This document shows, piece after piece, positions 12,896 to 26,280 of a stretch of DNA of 64,000 nucleotides (position 1 is the first letter of the stretch; the number at the start of each line of letters is the position of its first letter). The notes below the pieces were generated by a model that was given only the letters and a program-made list of their open reading frames with translations, made no database searches and was not told the DNA's origin. Source of the stretch: Blasia pusilla (taxonomy: Eukaryota; Marchantiophyta; Marchantiopsida; Blasiales); NCBI GenBank assembly GCA_050084515.1, contig CM114271.1:4588001-4652000 (forward strand), read 5' to 3'. Position numbers and translations under genes: made by a program.

Positions 12896-14154
12896 AAAAT
12901 AAGAAAAGATTTTCTGACCTTTAAGATGAGGATGGAGACCGCTGCAACGTCTTCTTCCTCTGGTCCGAGATGTAGCCCTCCTCGCTGTGATTGTTTACGC
13001 CGCATCCGGAGAAGAAAGCACGGCCGTGTTGGAACAAGATGAAAGAACAAGAAGAAAGGGCCTGAAGCGACCCGCCGAACTGTAGTGCGTATGACACCAG
13101 CGTGCGACCGAAACACAGCAGCTCCAATGGACGAACGAATCGCTGCCTACGCGTACTTGAATTCTGAGAGATTCAAACGTTTGTGAATCGGGATGTCTGT
13201 GCAATAGGCGCACATCTCGAGTAATAGCTTGGCCAAATCGACCCGGAGTCTTGGCTCTGCCACTGCACGACGCTCCGCCTGCTGCCCCCATAGCGTTCCA
13301 AAATTGCGTACGCCGGAGTATTCTACCTCCGGATGAGGTTGAGTTGTAATGTGAAAAACACGTGTGGAGGTACTCGTATTCTACCTCCGTATGAGGTTGA
13401 GTTGTAATGTGAAAAACACGTGTGGAGGTACTTGTATTCCCACGGAAAAGTTTATTATTATGGGAGAGTGATTTTTAAATTTGCAAACACCTCTGGTTTT
13501 TAACCGGCCCTCAATATAATATTTTCCATTCATTTGAGTAATGACACGTAGCGTTTTGAGGAAGGCCGACACGTGAAGGGGGGGGAGGGGTATTCAAGTG
13601 AAGGGGGAGGGGTATTCAAGTAGTGAAGCTTTAGGGGTAGGGACGAGAGTTCAAGTAATGAACATGTTTGAATTTTATTATTTAAATTCTACTAGAAATA
13701 TTCGAGAAATATTCGTGCCATAAAAACTTTGGATACCACGAAGAGATGGCGATCTTGGGATTTTGAATTGTATGTAGAGCACTTGTTCGAATCCTTCCTT
13801 CCTAGAAGACTTCCTTTACTTATTCCTAAGATATGACGGTCTTTACAAAAACAATTGTCTTATACAAGAAAAATTTCAGGTCCCAAAGTATTCTAACCGG
13901 AATCTAAAAGCCCCTATAAAGGGGAAGCAGAGACTTTTGAGAAAAGTAGGGGTGCGTGGGGATCTTGTACTACGTAGATGTAGGGTTGTGTAGAAATATC
14001 TAAACGTGGATCTTTGCTCGTCAATGTTAGGACATCGTCTCGAACACATACAAATTGCTACATAACATACATGGTTATGATTGAACAAACACACATAACA
14101 CTACACTAACTCTTTCACCCACCAAATCCAAATTTGAAGGCGGGTCAATAACGT
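11258..14154. other. 3' flank of the 9.67-kb gene; no further gene supported
   Basis: The first few hundred bases probably hold the 3' untranslated region of the upstream gene. An (AG)13 tract lies at 12865-12890 and a 58-bp tandem duplication at 13319-13434. A short frame around 12276-12461 has moderate complexity but no motif I can identify. G-rich runs occur near 13.58-13.62 kb. Confidence 0.45.
13319..13434. repeat. Tandem duplication, 2 x 58 bp
   Basis: Two head-to-tail copies begin attctacctcc at 13319/13320 and 13377/13378. They share gaggttgagttgtaatgtg and acacgtgtggaggtac, with only two or three differences. The high identity points to a recent duplication. Function unknown. Confidence 0.9.
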
Positions 14155-14680
14155 AAGCAACTTTACAATTGTGCTAAATCCCTTGACGTATCACCTACAG
14201 AAGTTCGTCAATCCCATGAATGCATGAACCCAACTCACATCTATAGGGCATGGAACGCGTGAAATATACTCTATCTTTGTATGTTGAACATCCAATCCCC
14301 ATGGATATATACAGTGACCCAAATAGTCAATTTGGTCATAGAAGAACTTGCAATTTCTTGGATGTAGCACCATTGCTTCAGGGTATGTAACTGCAATAAT
14401 CAAACCATCTTCGCAAGATGTCACTCATGTTCTTCAACCATGGTACTTATGACAATGATGTCATCAATGTAACATCGAGCAAACTCCAAGCTTGCCAAGA
14501 TTCTATCCATGGCCCACTAAAACTTTTCCAAGTCGTTCTTCAACCAAAATGGTAAGAATCACCATTGATACAAAGGATCCTTCCCATGAGGATCAATGCC
14601 CCAAAATGTACTCTTTTGTTTTTCCTCCACTTTGATAGGCAATTGGTTATATCACACTCGCAAATCTAATGAATCAAAGA
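14155..14680 (-). mobile_element. Ty3/gypsy reverse transcriptase relic, broken by an LTR insertion
   Basis: On the minus strand this reads as the palm and C-terminal part of a gypsy reverse transcriptase. It shows a YIDDII catalytic motif near 14.46 kb, then NCKFFYDQIDYLGHCIYPWG, then a segment ending FMGLTNFCR, which is the typical junction towards RNase H. Several stops and frameshifts interrupt it. It is closely related to the copy at 27.6-29.0 kb. The upstream half of the RT is missing because an LTR of another gypsy element starts at 14681 on the opposite strand. Non-functional. Confidence 0.8.
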
Positions 14681-15190
14681 TGTCACGTCTTTTAGGATAG
14701 ATCGGTGAGATCTAGTAGAGCGCCTTTGCGAGTAGTGGAGGACAGGCTTAGGAGGTCTAGGATGACCCGCTAAGGCTCCTTGAAACCTAAAGAGCATTCT
14801 CTTAGGTTTCCCCTCTGTTTCGGCTCATTTGGAGCCATATTGAGCAACTTATTATTTTAGGTAAGTACCATTTTGAGTAAATGGTCGATTTCTAATTTTG
14901 GAATTATCCCTTGACCTCCTACATTAGGTCAATAGCCAAGGAGGTGACTTGGGACCATAGGTTACCATGGAGAGGGTAGGGATATACTTCAAGGAGAGAG
15001 AGCTTGAGAGCTCATTCTCTCTTTGTTGAACCTCTTGGCACGAGGCGGCGGATCTATGGTCCCTTGCCTTGTAAGTGTAACCCAAGTCTCTCATTTGGAG
15101 AGTGGGTTTGGTTTGACATTGAGAGAGACATGTGAGAGTGCACACATTTGAGAGCTATGGTGTTGAGAGAGATTGGATCTTATTTTTACA
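14681..15190 (+). repeat. LTR of gypsy element 1
   Basis: It opens with tgtcacgtcttttaggatag, as do the other copies of this family (51602 and 57117 on plus; 30074 on minus). It ends near gattggatcttattttt, where homology with the 3' LTR at 57.6 kb stops. It includes a shared 'ggctcatttggagccatatt' block. No tRNA primer-binding site is obvious after its end. Confidence 0.8.
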
Positions 15191-16797
15191 AAGAGAGAAT
15201 GAAAGAATGAGAGAATAAGGATTTGAGAGCTACGATGGAGGAGCTTGCTGGTGTTCGCTATTTCTTGCAGGTTGGGGGACCGTGTTCCCCGCTTCATGGC
15301 TCACGAGATTGTTCATGGGACCAGGAGCCATTCGTTTCATGTCATTTATTGCTGATTTTTTGTTCATGAGAGTGGCGCGCCAAAGCGCTGCCCAAATTTT
15401 GGTAGAGATTGATTATGGGGGCGGGTTGCTCCATGTTGGTGCTCTCAAAAGCTCCATGTAGCTCTCTAATTTGTTCTTTTTTTCAGGTTTTCAATTTTTG
15501 TTGGAAGAAATCAGCGCGGAAGCGCTGCCAAAATTTATGTAGGAGAAGAGACGTTGGGATTTACGACTCTCCCTGTCAATTTTTATTGGAAGGTTTGATT
15601 CAAAATATTTTTTGATGTTGTCATAGATCATGAAGTTGTGCACGCTATGCAATAGACATTGCGTGATTTGGAGTTGTGAGCAAAAAGTTATGGTCAATCT
15701 TGCAAAATTGCCATTGCTAGGCGATTTTTAGGGTAAAATTGTTAAAACCCTAAACCAGCCACCGCACCGGCGGCGGCCGTCACCGTCATAGTCACCATCA
15801 ATGTTCAACTGTCACCATTGATGGTCAACCATCACCATCAATGGTCCACCATTGCTGTCAGTGATCCACTATCGATCGTTGACCATCGGCCGTCGCCGCC
15901 GCCGCCTAGCGCTGCTCAGAGCCGCGTTCAGCATTTGCTACCGTTCGTTGCCATTGACACCATTGCAGAATTGATGGTCTTCCGCGATGACCATTGATCC
16001 TTTGATATGCACCGCCACCACGTACTTTGTTGTGAACGCCACCGTCATCGCACTTTCACCAATGATGGCAAGTGACCTCGGGTTATGGTGTTTGAGATTT
16101 CATTTCATTTTGCTATGTTGTGATTGGTAACCGCTCGACAACGATCGAGTATCGTGCCGTGACGCCCATAGCCGCAACGCGCCGCCAACTTCCGCGTCGT
16201 GCCGCTCGTGGCCGTACCGCACCGTCTCGATCGCGGAGCCGCTCCTTCACTAAGGAGCAAAGTGTGTGTATTTCTGATTAAGGAGGGTATGATGCAGAGT
16301 GCCACATCCCATTATTGAGTGCCATGCCATTTTGAAGCCGTTCCGTGCTGCACCGTACCGCTGGATCTGCACCGCATAGTGAGAAGGTTTGAGCAGCGTC
16401 AATACTAGAGGAGTACGACTTGTTGACTGGAGGAGTTATCTTCTCGACCGAGTTGGGGTCAAGATTTGCAATTGCCAAGGAGCGACATCAACATTTTTTT
16501 AGGTTATCCATTCTGTTTTGTTTACCCTACACGTGTGAGGGAATTTAGGGTATTGGGCAGCTATTTGGGGATATTGGGTTTCGTACAGATGGTGAGAGCA
16601 TTATTGATGTATGGGATGTCTAGAGTTTAGGGTATGTCCTGTTGATGAGATGATAGGACGGTAGCTGATTGCCACACCACGCCGCTTGTTTCCGCACATC
16701 ACACGTCTCACTAAGAGAGTCTATATTGAGTGTCGCATGTTAGATTGAGTGATTGATTGATTATGCGTGAGGTTGAGAGTGATCGCGAGAGAGGGGT

Positions 16798-17875
16798 ATG
16801 AGGGTCATCACGGCGTCCTTTTGGGACTTTGAGAAGCGAGGTGGTGGACCTGAGAGTAGCTCTAGAGGGTTTACCCAGAGTGGTGCAAGGTTTCGAGGAT
16901 CTCCACGTGAGAGACCACCTCGATCTTCTTCTATGTTGTCTTCACACAAGGGAGAGAGTGTAGAGGAGTATGTTAGTGATTTGCAACACACACTGAGTGG
17001 TCCTACCAATTGGGCATACGACATAGACGACCGGGGTAGAGGACCACGTAGATTTTTGGGTATTATAGGCACCATAGAGTTCCACAACTTCATTGCGGAG
17101 TTTAGGAGTTGGTGTAACTCACAACAGGCTAGGAACTCCAGAAAATTCAACCCGTTTACAACATGGAACGGAATGTTCCAGCACCTATAGGGAATCAATG
17201 GAAAATTACCATTCTCCCATAGATATGCCCAAGAGAGATTGAGGCATGACGACTCTACTATGATCCACACTATGTGTCATGGACGGAGCCGTTCCCAAAT
17301 GAGGAGGAGGAATGAGGAGAGGCCACTTCCTCTTCCACTAGTGATGTTTTAGGAGGGGTCACTTACATTGGAGCAGTTGCACCATCCAGCGGGTGCGTCC
17401 CAAGTTCAACCCCGTGGTTGAGTTCTTTGATGAGTTGCGGGCGAGCTACCAAGGGGTACGGACGGAGAGGTTGCAGAGCATCGACGAATTCCAAAGGCGC
17501 CCGGGTGAGATTTTGCGTGAGGCTTACACTCGCTTACGTCGATTGATCAACATCACTCAAGGGATGACAGAGGCTTAGGCTATCTAGTCATGGTACGTGA
17601 TGTTGGATCGAACCCTGAGGATATGGGTGCGGGAGGGGTGCTTCTTATGAACACCTCCCCTACATTGAGAGATGTTTTTAGGACCACCAAGAACATTGAG
17701 CGCAACATGGCGGAGAAGAGTGTAGCCAAAATGGGTTTTGGGCGAGAGCAGTCACGATTGCCTACACCACCAGTGCAGCAACGTGGATTCCAAGATAGGT
17801 CTGTGGTACCACAAGCTCAAGGAGGATATCAGGACGCCGTGCCACAGAGACCTGCGCCTCAGCAATAGCCGTATG
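16798..17875 (+). pseudogene. Degenerate gypsy gag
   Basis: Open pieces at 16798-17190, 17393-17578 and 17590-17868 align in order with the gag pieces at 54577-55560. Shared landmarks are GTIEFHNFIAEFRSWCN, KFNPFTTWNGMFQHL, a VEFF...QGVRT block and LREAYTRLRRLI. The product would be a capsid-like retrotransposon structural protein. Stops and frame changes between the pieces make it non-functional. A Gln/Pro-rich tail ends at about 17868. Confidence 0.75.
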
Positions 17876-20800
17876 CAATTATTTTTTGGGCATCTGGTGG
17901 AGCACATCACCAGCGTGATTGCACTTGTCAGGGTCATGGATATGTGCCTCAGCCTAGAGGAGGAGATGGTGCTGGACCAGGAGGTTATCAATGTGACTAT
18001 TATTAGAGGTACCGTCATACATGCATCAATTTTTTTAGTTTACACCCAGAGTTACATCCGGATCGAGGGCCAGAGATGGCACCAGAGCGAGTTGCCAGTC
18101 CGGGTGGGCCTAGAGGTTGTGCACCAAGTGGTCCCATTGGGGGACGAGGAGTTGGAGTTGCCCAAGGGGTTGGGGGAGTTTCCCGTGGATGAGGTAGAGT
18201 TCTACCACCTAGACGCGTCGAGGGAGACATCACGCGTGAGGCTAGGATGGCTGCTCAGCTACAACACCTACAACAACAGATTGCCCCTATGGCATTGAGG
18301 TTACTTGATGTCAGATCGGTGGCATCGACGTCTTATGGAGCAGCCAGAGATATGGAGGATCTTGCTTGGATGTGTGGGGTTGCCCAAATGGAGGCCGTTG
18401 TAGTTGTTACGCGTGGAGTAGCGTAGAGTTGGATCCGCATGGAGGGGAAGCCACGAAACAGATTAGGCTTCCTTAGTCTTTCACATTATCTAAGGTGATG
18501 AGGACCCCATCGATGGGTCCTGATCCGAGTTCCCGGAGAGTTGGTAATGTTGTTGGTGTGCAGGCACGAAGGGCAATGGGAGAAGCGAGTGCAATGACTC
18601 CTATTGCTGATCATGCTCAGGAGGAGCATGTGTCGAGCACGTTGTTGGGGGCGGCCACCGTTGTGTACCGCGCTCCTTTATTTTTTGTTTATGATGTTAT
18701 GACGTTGTGAGGTACCCCAGCCAAGGTTTTCCGGCTGGCCGCTACGCTATGTGAGCGTCACTAGAAGAAATCCTTGGTTTTATGACTGGGTTATATGACT
18801 CATATAAGTTATATTTTACATTCCACGATTGGAAATGACTGACAACTACTTTAGACACAAAAGCCAAGTCATATTTGTCTGGCGATTAGGCTAACTAGGA
18901 TGGTCGGCTTAGGTGGACACTTGCACATGACTAGAGGGTGTAGTCATGAGGCGATGATAGATGTGTCATTCAATGACGTGTAAGAATGATACGTCAACGT
19001 ATGACATGTACTAATTGGTGTGACATGTCACTGATGACGTGGACTTTGGAAGATAACTCATGTAGGCATATCTAGGGTATCTATCTAGTTACCACTAATG
19101 ACTACAGTAGTCATGTTTAGTCAAGTAAAAGTACACAATATCCAATGACAATGTGACAAGTGTACCCCATGGATGAGGAATCCACTTGGCGGTAATAGTC
19201 ATGTCTCCAAAAATCATTAAATTTTTGGATTCAGTCCTAGTCAAAAACTCATGTAGTAATTTCAATTTTTTTCCAATATTGTAATGTACTCGTGTAGTCA
19301 CGTTTAATCACTCGTCAAGTCGTGACTCATGACTAGAGTAGAAGGCCCTACAACTGGTGTAGACATAACAATACGACTGTGGGAGTTACGGACATGACAG
19401 AATGAGTCCTACATTCATTGCAATACGACTCAATGAGTCGTTTTTATTGACTAGGTAGGAATGAAAGCTCGTTGCACCAATAAAATTGATAGGATTGATA
19501 ATGAATGAAAATTTAATTTTTGGAGTTTTTGATGGGTTTATTAATGCCTTTTGAAAGATCTTTCATTTGTAGTTGGATCTAAATGATTGAAATCCTCATG
19601 TCCATTTCTATTTTGAATTGCATCACTAAAGCATACACCTAAGCATATCGTATAATTTGGAATAAGGGCACACTACCAACAACATAGCAACTCAACTACA
19701 AGGGGATGAAATGAAAAAAGAACAGAATATGAGTGTCTTAAAAGTAAGATCTTACATCAGAATTAGCACGATTTCATGTGATGCATGGCAGACTACCATC
19801 ATCTAAACTCGACCCAATTGCTACTAATTACAAATCGTATCCCAAGACCTACTATTGAGGGGCGTGAAGTTGAAGATTGACACATAATATTTATGTCAAG
19901 ACACAATCCCTAGATATGATCTTCCCGTCACACGAGCTAGAGTGGAACTCCCAACTCAACCGCCACGGCACGATACATTTACCAAACCACATCCTACTCG
20001 CAGGTCATCGCTGATGAGATCAAAGGTTTACACCATTGCCGGAGAAAGTGAAGCTCTCTGGTTAGTGCAAGTTCAAGAGTAGCTCACTTCCTATTCTCCG
20101 TGCATGCCTCCACTCACATGGTTTCAATCATCGTAAAGTAACACCAGTGTTTTGAATCTAATCATGAACTGATATACTTCAGCATATATGTCTCTAAAGC
20201 TATCCCCGCTGCACCCTGGCAAAGAAGAAAGGAATTCCATTGGTGAAATGCCATTACACTTCCAACTAGAGAAGGTAGAATGATGTACTGCTCACGGATG
20301 CACTTAGAAACTGATCATTAAGATCTGAAATTCTTATTCATAGAGTATTCTCCACACGGCTTGAGATAAGCAGAGCTATCCCCCCATTGCTTACAAACAC
20401 CGCAACATTCACCGAATTTGCACACATACCAAAGCTCTTCATGTCACTAAATAGAATTTGTTTGAAAATGAAAGCACTCTTACTAACAATAACGTCTCAA
20501 GTATTAATACGATGGAGAATATGATGATGGTCATAGAGGTGGATATCAAACCCAATCAGTGATAGATCAAAATGAGTTGGTAGTCTTCACTCACCAGGGT
20601 AACAGTTGGAGATTCTACCTTCAGCAAATTCCACTAATTTCTCACTCAATGCGTTTATTAGTAAATTTTTTGCGGCTTAGATTTTCATTCTACCTAAAAT
20701 TGATTTCCTCTGTGGCGGCATGCGGAAGAACAAAAAGTGACGCAGGGATACAAAAAGCAAAATTTAGTGAAAATTATTTAAATTTTACACGTGCCATGCC

Positions 20801-21700
20801 ACGCGTTAAAAACTTTGAGATGCAAAAAAACACGTGTCAAGCATAGAAGGTCTCGCCAATCCACAAACCCTCCTCCAATAATAGTATAGATGGAATGAAA
20901 GACGAGAATACTTAAAATACAACCCATTGGGAATACAAACCAATGAGAGCGGGGTAGAAATCAATTATGACATGTGGAGAGAAAAAAGAAGTGCTTGTAG
21001 AGGCTATAAAGAGGGGACTGAAAGAGTTCACAATGTGCCTGGAAAAAAGAGGCAACCCCCTATCTACTAAAACTATTTACTGCTAAACATATTAATTGCG
21101 TAAAGAAAACCATGACTACAGCTAAAAGCGCCTCTAGCACCAATGTCTCCTCGAATGTCTCCCAGCACATGAGCCCACCTCAGCAACCTATTGTCTTGGG
21201 CACGCTGCAAAGTTGTGGAGTCTTTTGGCTAATCTATAGAGTCACAAAAATTTAAAGACAATCCATTTATCCACTAGAGATGATGAGTGCAATCTGTAAG
21301 GAATGAATCAAACCTCTCGCCCATAACCCCATACATCTATATAACTAGATGAATAAATTGAATTTTGTTATGAAGTTAAATGTATATATGGCTCTTCTTC
21401 ACCAAAGTCTCTCCTTGTAGCAATCTCCCTTGTGCCACCATATGGGCTCGCACAAACTTGTTTGATAGAATGAACAACAAGTGTGCAGCTAATAGCATAA
21501 AGAAAGTAATTGTAAATAATTGGATTCTCAACATCCACTCCTCTGAGCACCATTGATTTGATCGGCCCCCTTGTATGAGGAGAAGCCTAGATCGATGGTT
21601 CCAACTTAGACGTCGAAGGAGTCATAGTAATATGACGTAGGTGGTTTACGGAGTAGCGTTACTAGGTTTATCTAACCCTATATTGCATCAGGGTGCGGGG

Positions 21701-21769
21701 CGCGGGGGTCCGGGGGCGCAGCCCCTGGTATGCCAAGACGACGCGGGGATCCGGGGGCGCAGCCCTTGG
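21701..21769. repeat. GC-rich duplicated motif
   Basis: Two units, 21701-21728 and 21742-21769, share ccgggggcgcagccc within otherwise AT-rich DNA. Short GC-rich blocks of this kind often occur in plant repeat ends. No function is assigned. Confidence 0.7.
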
Positions 21770-23466
21770 CAAAAATTTTCTATTAATAGAAACAAAGAAA
21801 AATAGGTAAAAACCCTAGTTTATCCGAGTAGTCAAATAGTCGGGAGCCGCAGCGGTAACGCATTCTCGTATGTCAAGTTATCTCCCAGTTCAGGTTCCAT
21901 CGAAGCTCTTCTGTGAGCGCACGGACGGACTAGGCCACTTTGTATCTCTAAGTTTTGTAAAGATTTCAGTGATTTAGTCACTTTCTTCTTTTCTCACATA
22001 GATGAAGTAAATGGAGAGTCTAGTTGGTTGATGCAAATTTATGAGTGAGAAAATATATAGCTAATGGCAAGTTAGATGGGAATTATTGCCACTCAATCAT
22101 GAGCACCAACTGGACTACATGATTATTGATCCATACTATGTTGGGGACCAATACTCACGTTCTCGAAAATTCTCGGTTTTTAAGTGACCAATATATTTTT
22201 TTGTTGCTCCCAATACCATGTGTCAATCAAGACGTTATCCTCCCTTACTAGTATAGATTTGGATTCTCTTGTTGCTCCATCCCATGACATGGTGCTTGAG
22301 ATCATGTCATATCTATCTTTTAAATTTTGGTCCCTTCATCTCAAGAGATGTTATCTCCCAATCAAACCAACCCTATCCTCAACGAGAGAGATTGAAGGTA
22401 TGATGCATATCATCATCACCTTGCCCTAGCTTTGTGGAAGCCTTAGTTATGGAAAGATTAGCAGCTCCAAACCTCCTCTCTAACCACAACTCAATATGTG
22501 ATTCACGCATCAATGTCCAATGTTGGTATTTGTGATTTACTACTTAATTTGACTTGGCTTGGTGTCAAAACACCAAAGCCAACCTCTTAATCTATTCAAT
22601 GCCCTTGGTTCATTCCCATGGCTTCCAAAATGGGGTGATCAACAAGCATGACTACTTCCATTGGCGACACTTCTTCAACTTTATGGGGGGCGAGCATTGA
22701 TTTGCCAAGCCAAGCCTATGCTCTAGAGTGAAACGGGATAGAGTTACCACATGCTCTAGGAGGGGAAACGTTGACACCCTTGGACAACACACCAATTATA
22801 CGGCAATATTTGATTAGATTAGATCTCATTAGAGGGATTAGTTTTCCTTTGGCTACAATATTGCAAGTCGGATTATGTGAATAACATAATTTGTATGTTG
22901 AGAGGGATGAGACTGCACATAAAGTCTTATTACATCATGTGTCAATGAGACATCTATGTGTAGTCAAGACTAGAGTAAGATCCTCATTTATTGCCATTGC
23001 AAGTTGTCAAGGGATATCGGCATATATTTTTTCTGGTCAAAATTTCATTGTTGGGGGTGCAGGACCTAGATAGGGTTGGTCTAATATATTTGGTAGTGGA
23101 AGGCTGGCCATGTCAAGGTCATTCTTCAATAGGTCGGGGGCTTGGTTTGCAACAACCGAGGTTGACTATGTTCTAGCCTATATTTTTGGAGAACGTCCCA
23201 TTCTAAGGTAACACTCGAGCCCGAGTTATGGTGATAGTGCATGAGGTACGGTCATGGATAGGATTAACGGTGATGTTGGAAGTGACGAGTGTTGGATCCC
23301 ATGCACACCATCCAAAATTGTAGTGGATGAACCTTCTACCATCCAAGTTGTTGAGACGAGGTTATGATGGATTTCAAATATCATCGTCACTTACAATGAA
23401 TGCGATAACGGAACAAAACTCTGCATAGGAGAATAAGAGTGTCACACCTTCCGAAAGTACTCCTAG

Positions 23467-23612
<146 letters not shown>

Positions 23613-23629
23613 CTTCAAAACACACAAGG

Positions 23630-24641
23630 TGAGAGCATATGCTCATATTGCTAACTTGGTAACACCAAAATTGTTCAACACATTCAGTAGCCTTGATTCA
23701 TTGCCGAAAGGTGAGGCACTGGTATGTAATGTCTATTGGGGATCCCAATCAAGTAAAGTAGATAGTGTTGGTTGACACTTGGAAGCTCCGCACCAACACA
23801 TTGGCAGGTCAACACTCACACTATATGAGAGTGTCTCCCTCCTCTCATATGGTACCTTCTTCACTTGTTCCTCTCTCTATACCTATCCCAATCTCAAGCA
23901 CCGTCCAATCAGGGCATGAGGTCTATGGTTGCAAGGCTACGACAAGCACTACTTAATGACAACAGTCTCTCTGACCGCATACCATAACAAAAACAATGGG
24001 CAAATACTCACAAAAAACGAGCAGGGAAGAAGCCACAAAAATGTGTGACCTCTCTCTCTTGACGTTGTATATCTTGAGAAGGCAGAACTGAAAAACTATT
24101 TGCGAGGAACCCCTTGCTTGAGAACCCAACTCAAGTTCAAGTTTAGAACGGGGGAAATCCCCTTGAACCATGAGAAAAGCAACATGGGAACACAACTAAA
24201 ATCTTGCGCCTTGTGTGATGATGGGGATGAAACCTCTAGTCATTACTTGGTCTCCTACACAAAATTCACAATACAAAGAGGAAGAGCATATGTTGATATT
24301 GCTAACCTGGTAAGACCAGAATTGTTCAACACATTCAATAGCCTTGATTTATTGCCCAAAGCTGATGCATTGGTGAGTAATGTCTATTTGGGATCCCAAT
24401 CACGTAAAGTAGATGGTGTGGTGAAGAGTTTCTTGGTTGACACTTGGAAGCTCCGCACCAACACGTTGTTTTGTCACCACTTACACTGTATGAGAGTGTC
24501 TCCTCCTCTCATATGGTAACTTCTTCACTTGCTCCCCTTACACCCATCCTAGTCCCAAGCACTGTCCAACCAGGGCGCCGGGTCTATGGTTGCAAGGCTA
24601 CGACATGCAATACTTAATGAGTACAGTCTCTCTCTCTCAGG
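23630..24641 (+). mobile_element. Two tandem LINE 3'-end fragments
   Basis: Segments of about 330 bp at 23.63-23.98 and 24.28-24.64 kb are duplicates. Both contain the run ttgacacttggaagctccgc, and each ends in a short TC run (acagtctctct). The second copy is longer and encodes, from about 24100, a zinc-knuckle-like segment of the kind found at the C-terminus of plant LINE ORF2 proteins. Landmarks are CALCDDGDETSSHYL followed by a downstream VDTWKLRTNTL. Both are 5'-truncated and non-functional. Confidence 0.65.
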
Positions 24642-26280
24642 TTGAAACCTCCTCCCACTATTGTTCAAGAGAAAGAAGAATTGGGTTTAGGATTGGAGAC
24701 CTTCAGAGCACAATATGAACAAGAACTTCAAAAGTTTGTTAATGAGAGAGCACAACTCATTTCTAACATCAATGGGCTAGAGTCTAGCCTAGCTAGTCAG
24801 AAGGAGGACAAGGAAAGATTGATAAAAAGTTTTGAGGAGCTCAGTAAAAATTACAGCACTTGGTTTCACAAGCAGATAAATCTACCATGAGAATGAACAA
24901 ATTACATGAGATTGCATCACTATGCAATAATATAGCCAAATTAGAGGAGGCCATGCAAGTGGTAGTCACTGCTAGGCAGCAATTTAAGTCACATGTAGAG
25001 GGAGTGGTAGCGATTCTGCAAGAAACTATCCAAGAACGTGGAATTGATAGATCTACAAGTGGAGCAGAAGGTTGGTCAGCCAATTCAATACGTAGTAGTC
25101 AACTTGAGGCCTTGAGTCATGTTTTTGTCAAAAAGTACAAGACAGTTGTTCAGGAAGTTGAGAGACTCTCAAAACAAGTGGTGTTGATCTCCCATATGGA
25201 GCACAACTCCAAGGAAATGGGATCAACTGACAAAGAAATTTTGCATGAGTTGTAAAAATTCTTGAATCAAAGGATCTAGAATTGAGTGAAATGGGGAAGA
25301 GAATGGAAGAGGCTGTTGCAAACATGGCTGAGCAAGAAGATGTTGTGCAAGGCCTTTTTCAACAAGTGCACAAGCTCAGAGCCCAGATTGCAAAAGTTAC
25401 AGGGCAGAGAGACGCCTTGCAAGTAAAACTTGAACTCTCAGAGCAAGAGTCATACTGATCAAGAGCAGCTAGTTGCAAAGTACAAAGAAGAAATAGAAAC
25501 CAAGGACTTTACTCTTGAAAGTACCAAGAATGAACTGCTCTTGTGATTAGAACAAGTTATGGCTTTGGAACTTGAGCTCTCTTCTTTGAAGAAACTTACC
25601 TCAATCCTTGACTCAAACTGCAAGACAAAAGTAACATTTTGCAAGAGCTAGAGAGAGTGCTTATTATCAGCAACACCCCAATTGATTGGCAATCAAGGGA
25701 TCTATTGGAGAAAGTTGAGTGGTTGGTTTCAGCACTAGTTGATGTCCAAAATAAGGCAATCCTAGTTGGTCAAGATTCCAAAGTCGTGATGGCCACTTCC
25801 ATGCAGCTTAGTACGGAGTTGAGGAATGCCCAAAGTAGGATAGGGGTTGAGGAGGAATTGCACTCAATCTTGGCATTAAAGTTGGAGAAGACATAGAATG
25901 AGTTGCAATGGTGTCAGTTGTACATAGTGCAATTGGAATCTCAACTGATTGGTCTTAGAGGGGCTCATTTACAGGTTGAGATTCTATCTGAGAAAATCCT
26001 GAATCTAGAAGCACTCTTGCACCTAAAGCAAGAAGAAGTTGGGAAAGCTGAAAATGTTGTTTTTGCTTGGGCAGAACGTTCTGAAGTGACTGAAGCTTAC
26101 CTACAGTCAAGTCAGGTGAGAATATCAGAAGTGGAAGCCCAATTGGAATCTATGGCTAGGTTCCAATTATAAGCAACAAAGTTGTAAGAGCACGTTGCAA
26201 ATCTTGAGGAAGTCATTTAGCAAAAGAAATCTTCTTTGAAGGCAGCATAACTTTCACGTTGTAAGATAAACTAACCTGTA
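24642..26280 (+). pseudogene. Captured fragment of a long plant coiled-coil protein gene
   Basis: Frames at 24642-24890, 24860-25255, 25639-25896 and 25903-26172 encode consecutive Glu/Gln/Leu/Lys-rich heptad-type sequence. Short stretches without a frame and several stops lie between them. The block DWQSRDLLEKVEWLVSALVD resembles a segment I associate with very long plant coiled-coil proteins of the TGN/myosin-heavy-chain-like type; that is a resemblance, not an identification. It lies wholly within the CACTA element and next to LINE fragments, so it looks like transduplicated host sequence. Stops and frameshifts make it non-functional. Confidence 0.6.

Larger units (their letters stand above)
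14681..18758 (+). mobile_element. Ty3/gypsy element 1: 5' LTR, leader and gag, 3' half missing
   Basis: It starts with an LTR (14681 to about 15190) that matches those at 51602 and 57117, followed by a leader alignable with the 51.6-kb element up to about 16.07 kb. The leader is rich in short direct and inverted repeats around accatcaatggtcaacc (15.78-15.88 kb). Downstream comes a degenerate gag. No protease, RT, integrase or 3' LTR follows; the sequence stops at the CACTA element boundary at 18759. The element sits inside an older minus-strand gypsy RT relic, giving a nested insertion order of RT relic first, then this element. Confidence 0.8.

Noticed and set aside
13740-13810. tRNA-like gttcgaatcc T-loop
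   Set aside because: No matching acceptor, D-arm or anticodon stem can be drawn around it.
19670-20850. Possible host gene exons inside the CACTA element
   Set aside because: Phrases look protein-like for a few residues, but stops are frequent in all frames and no splice model holds together.
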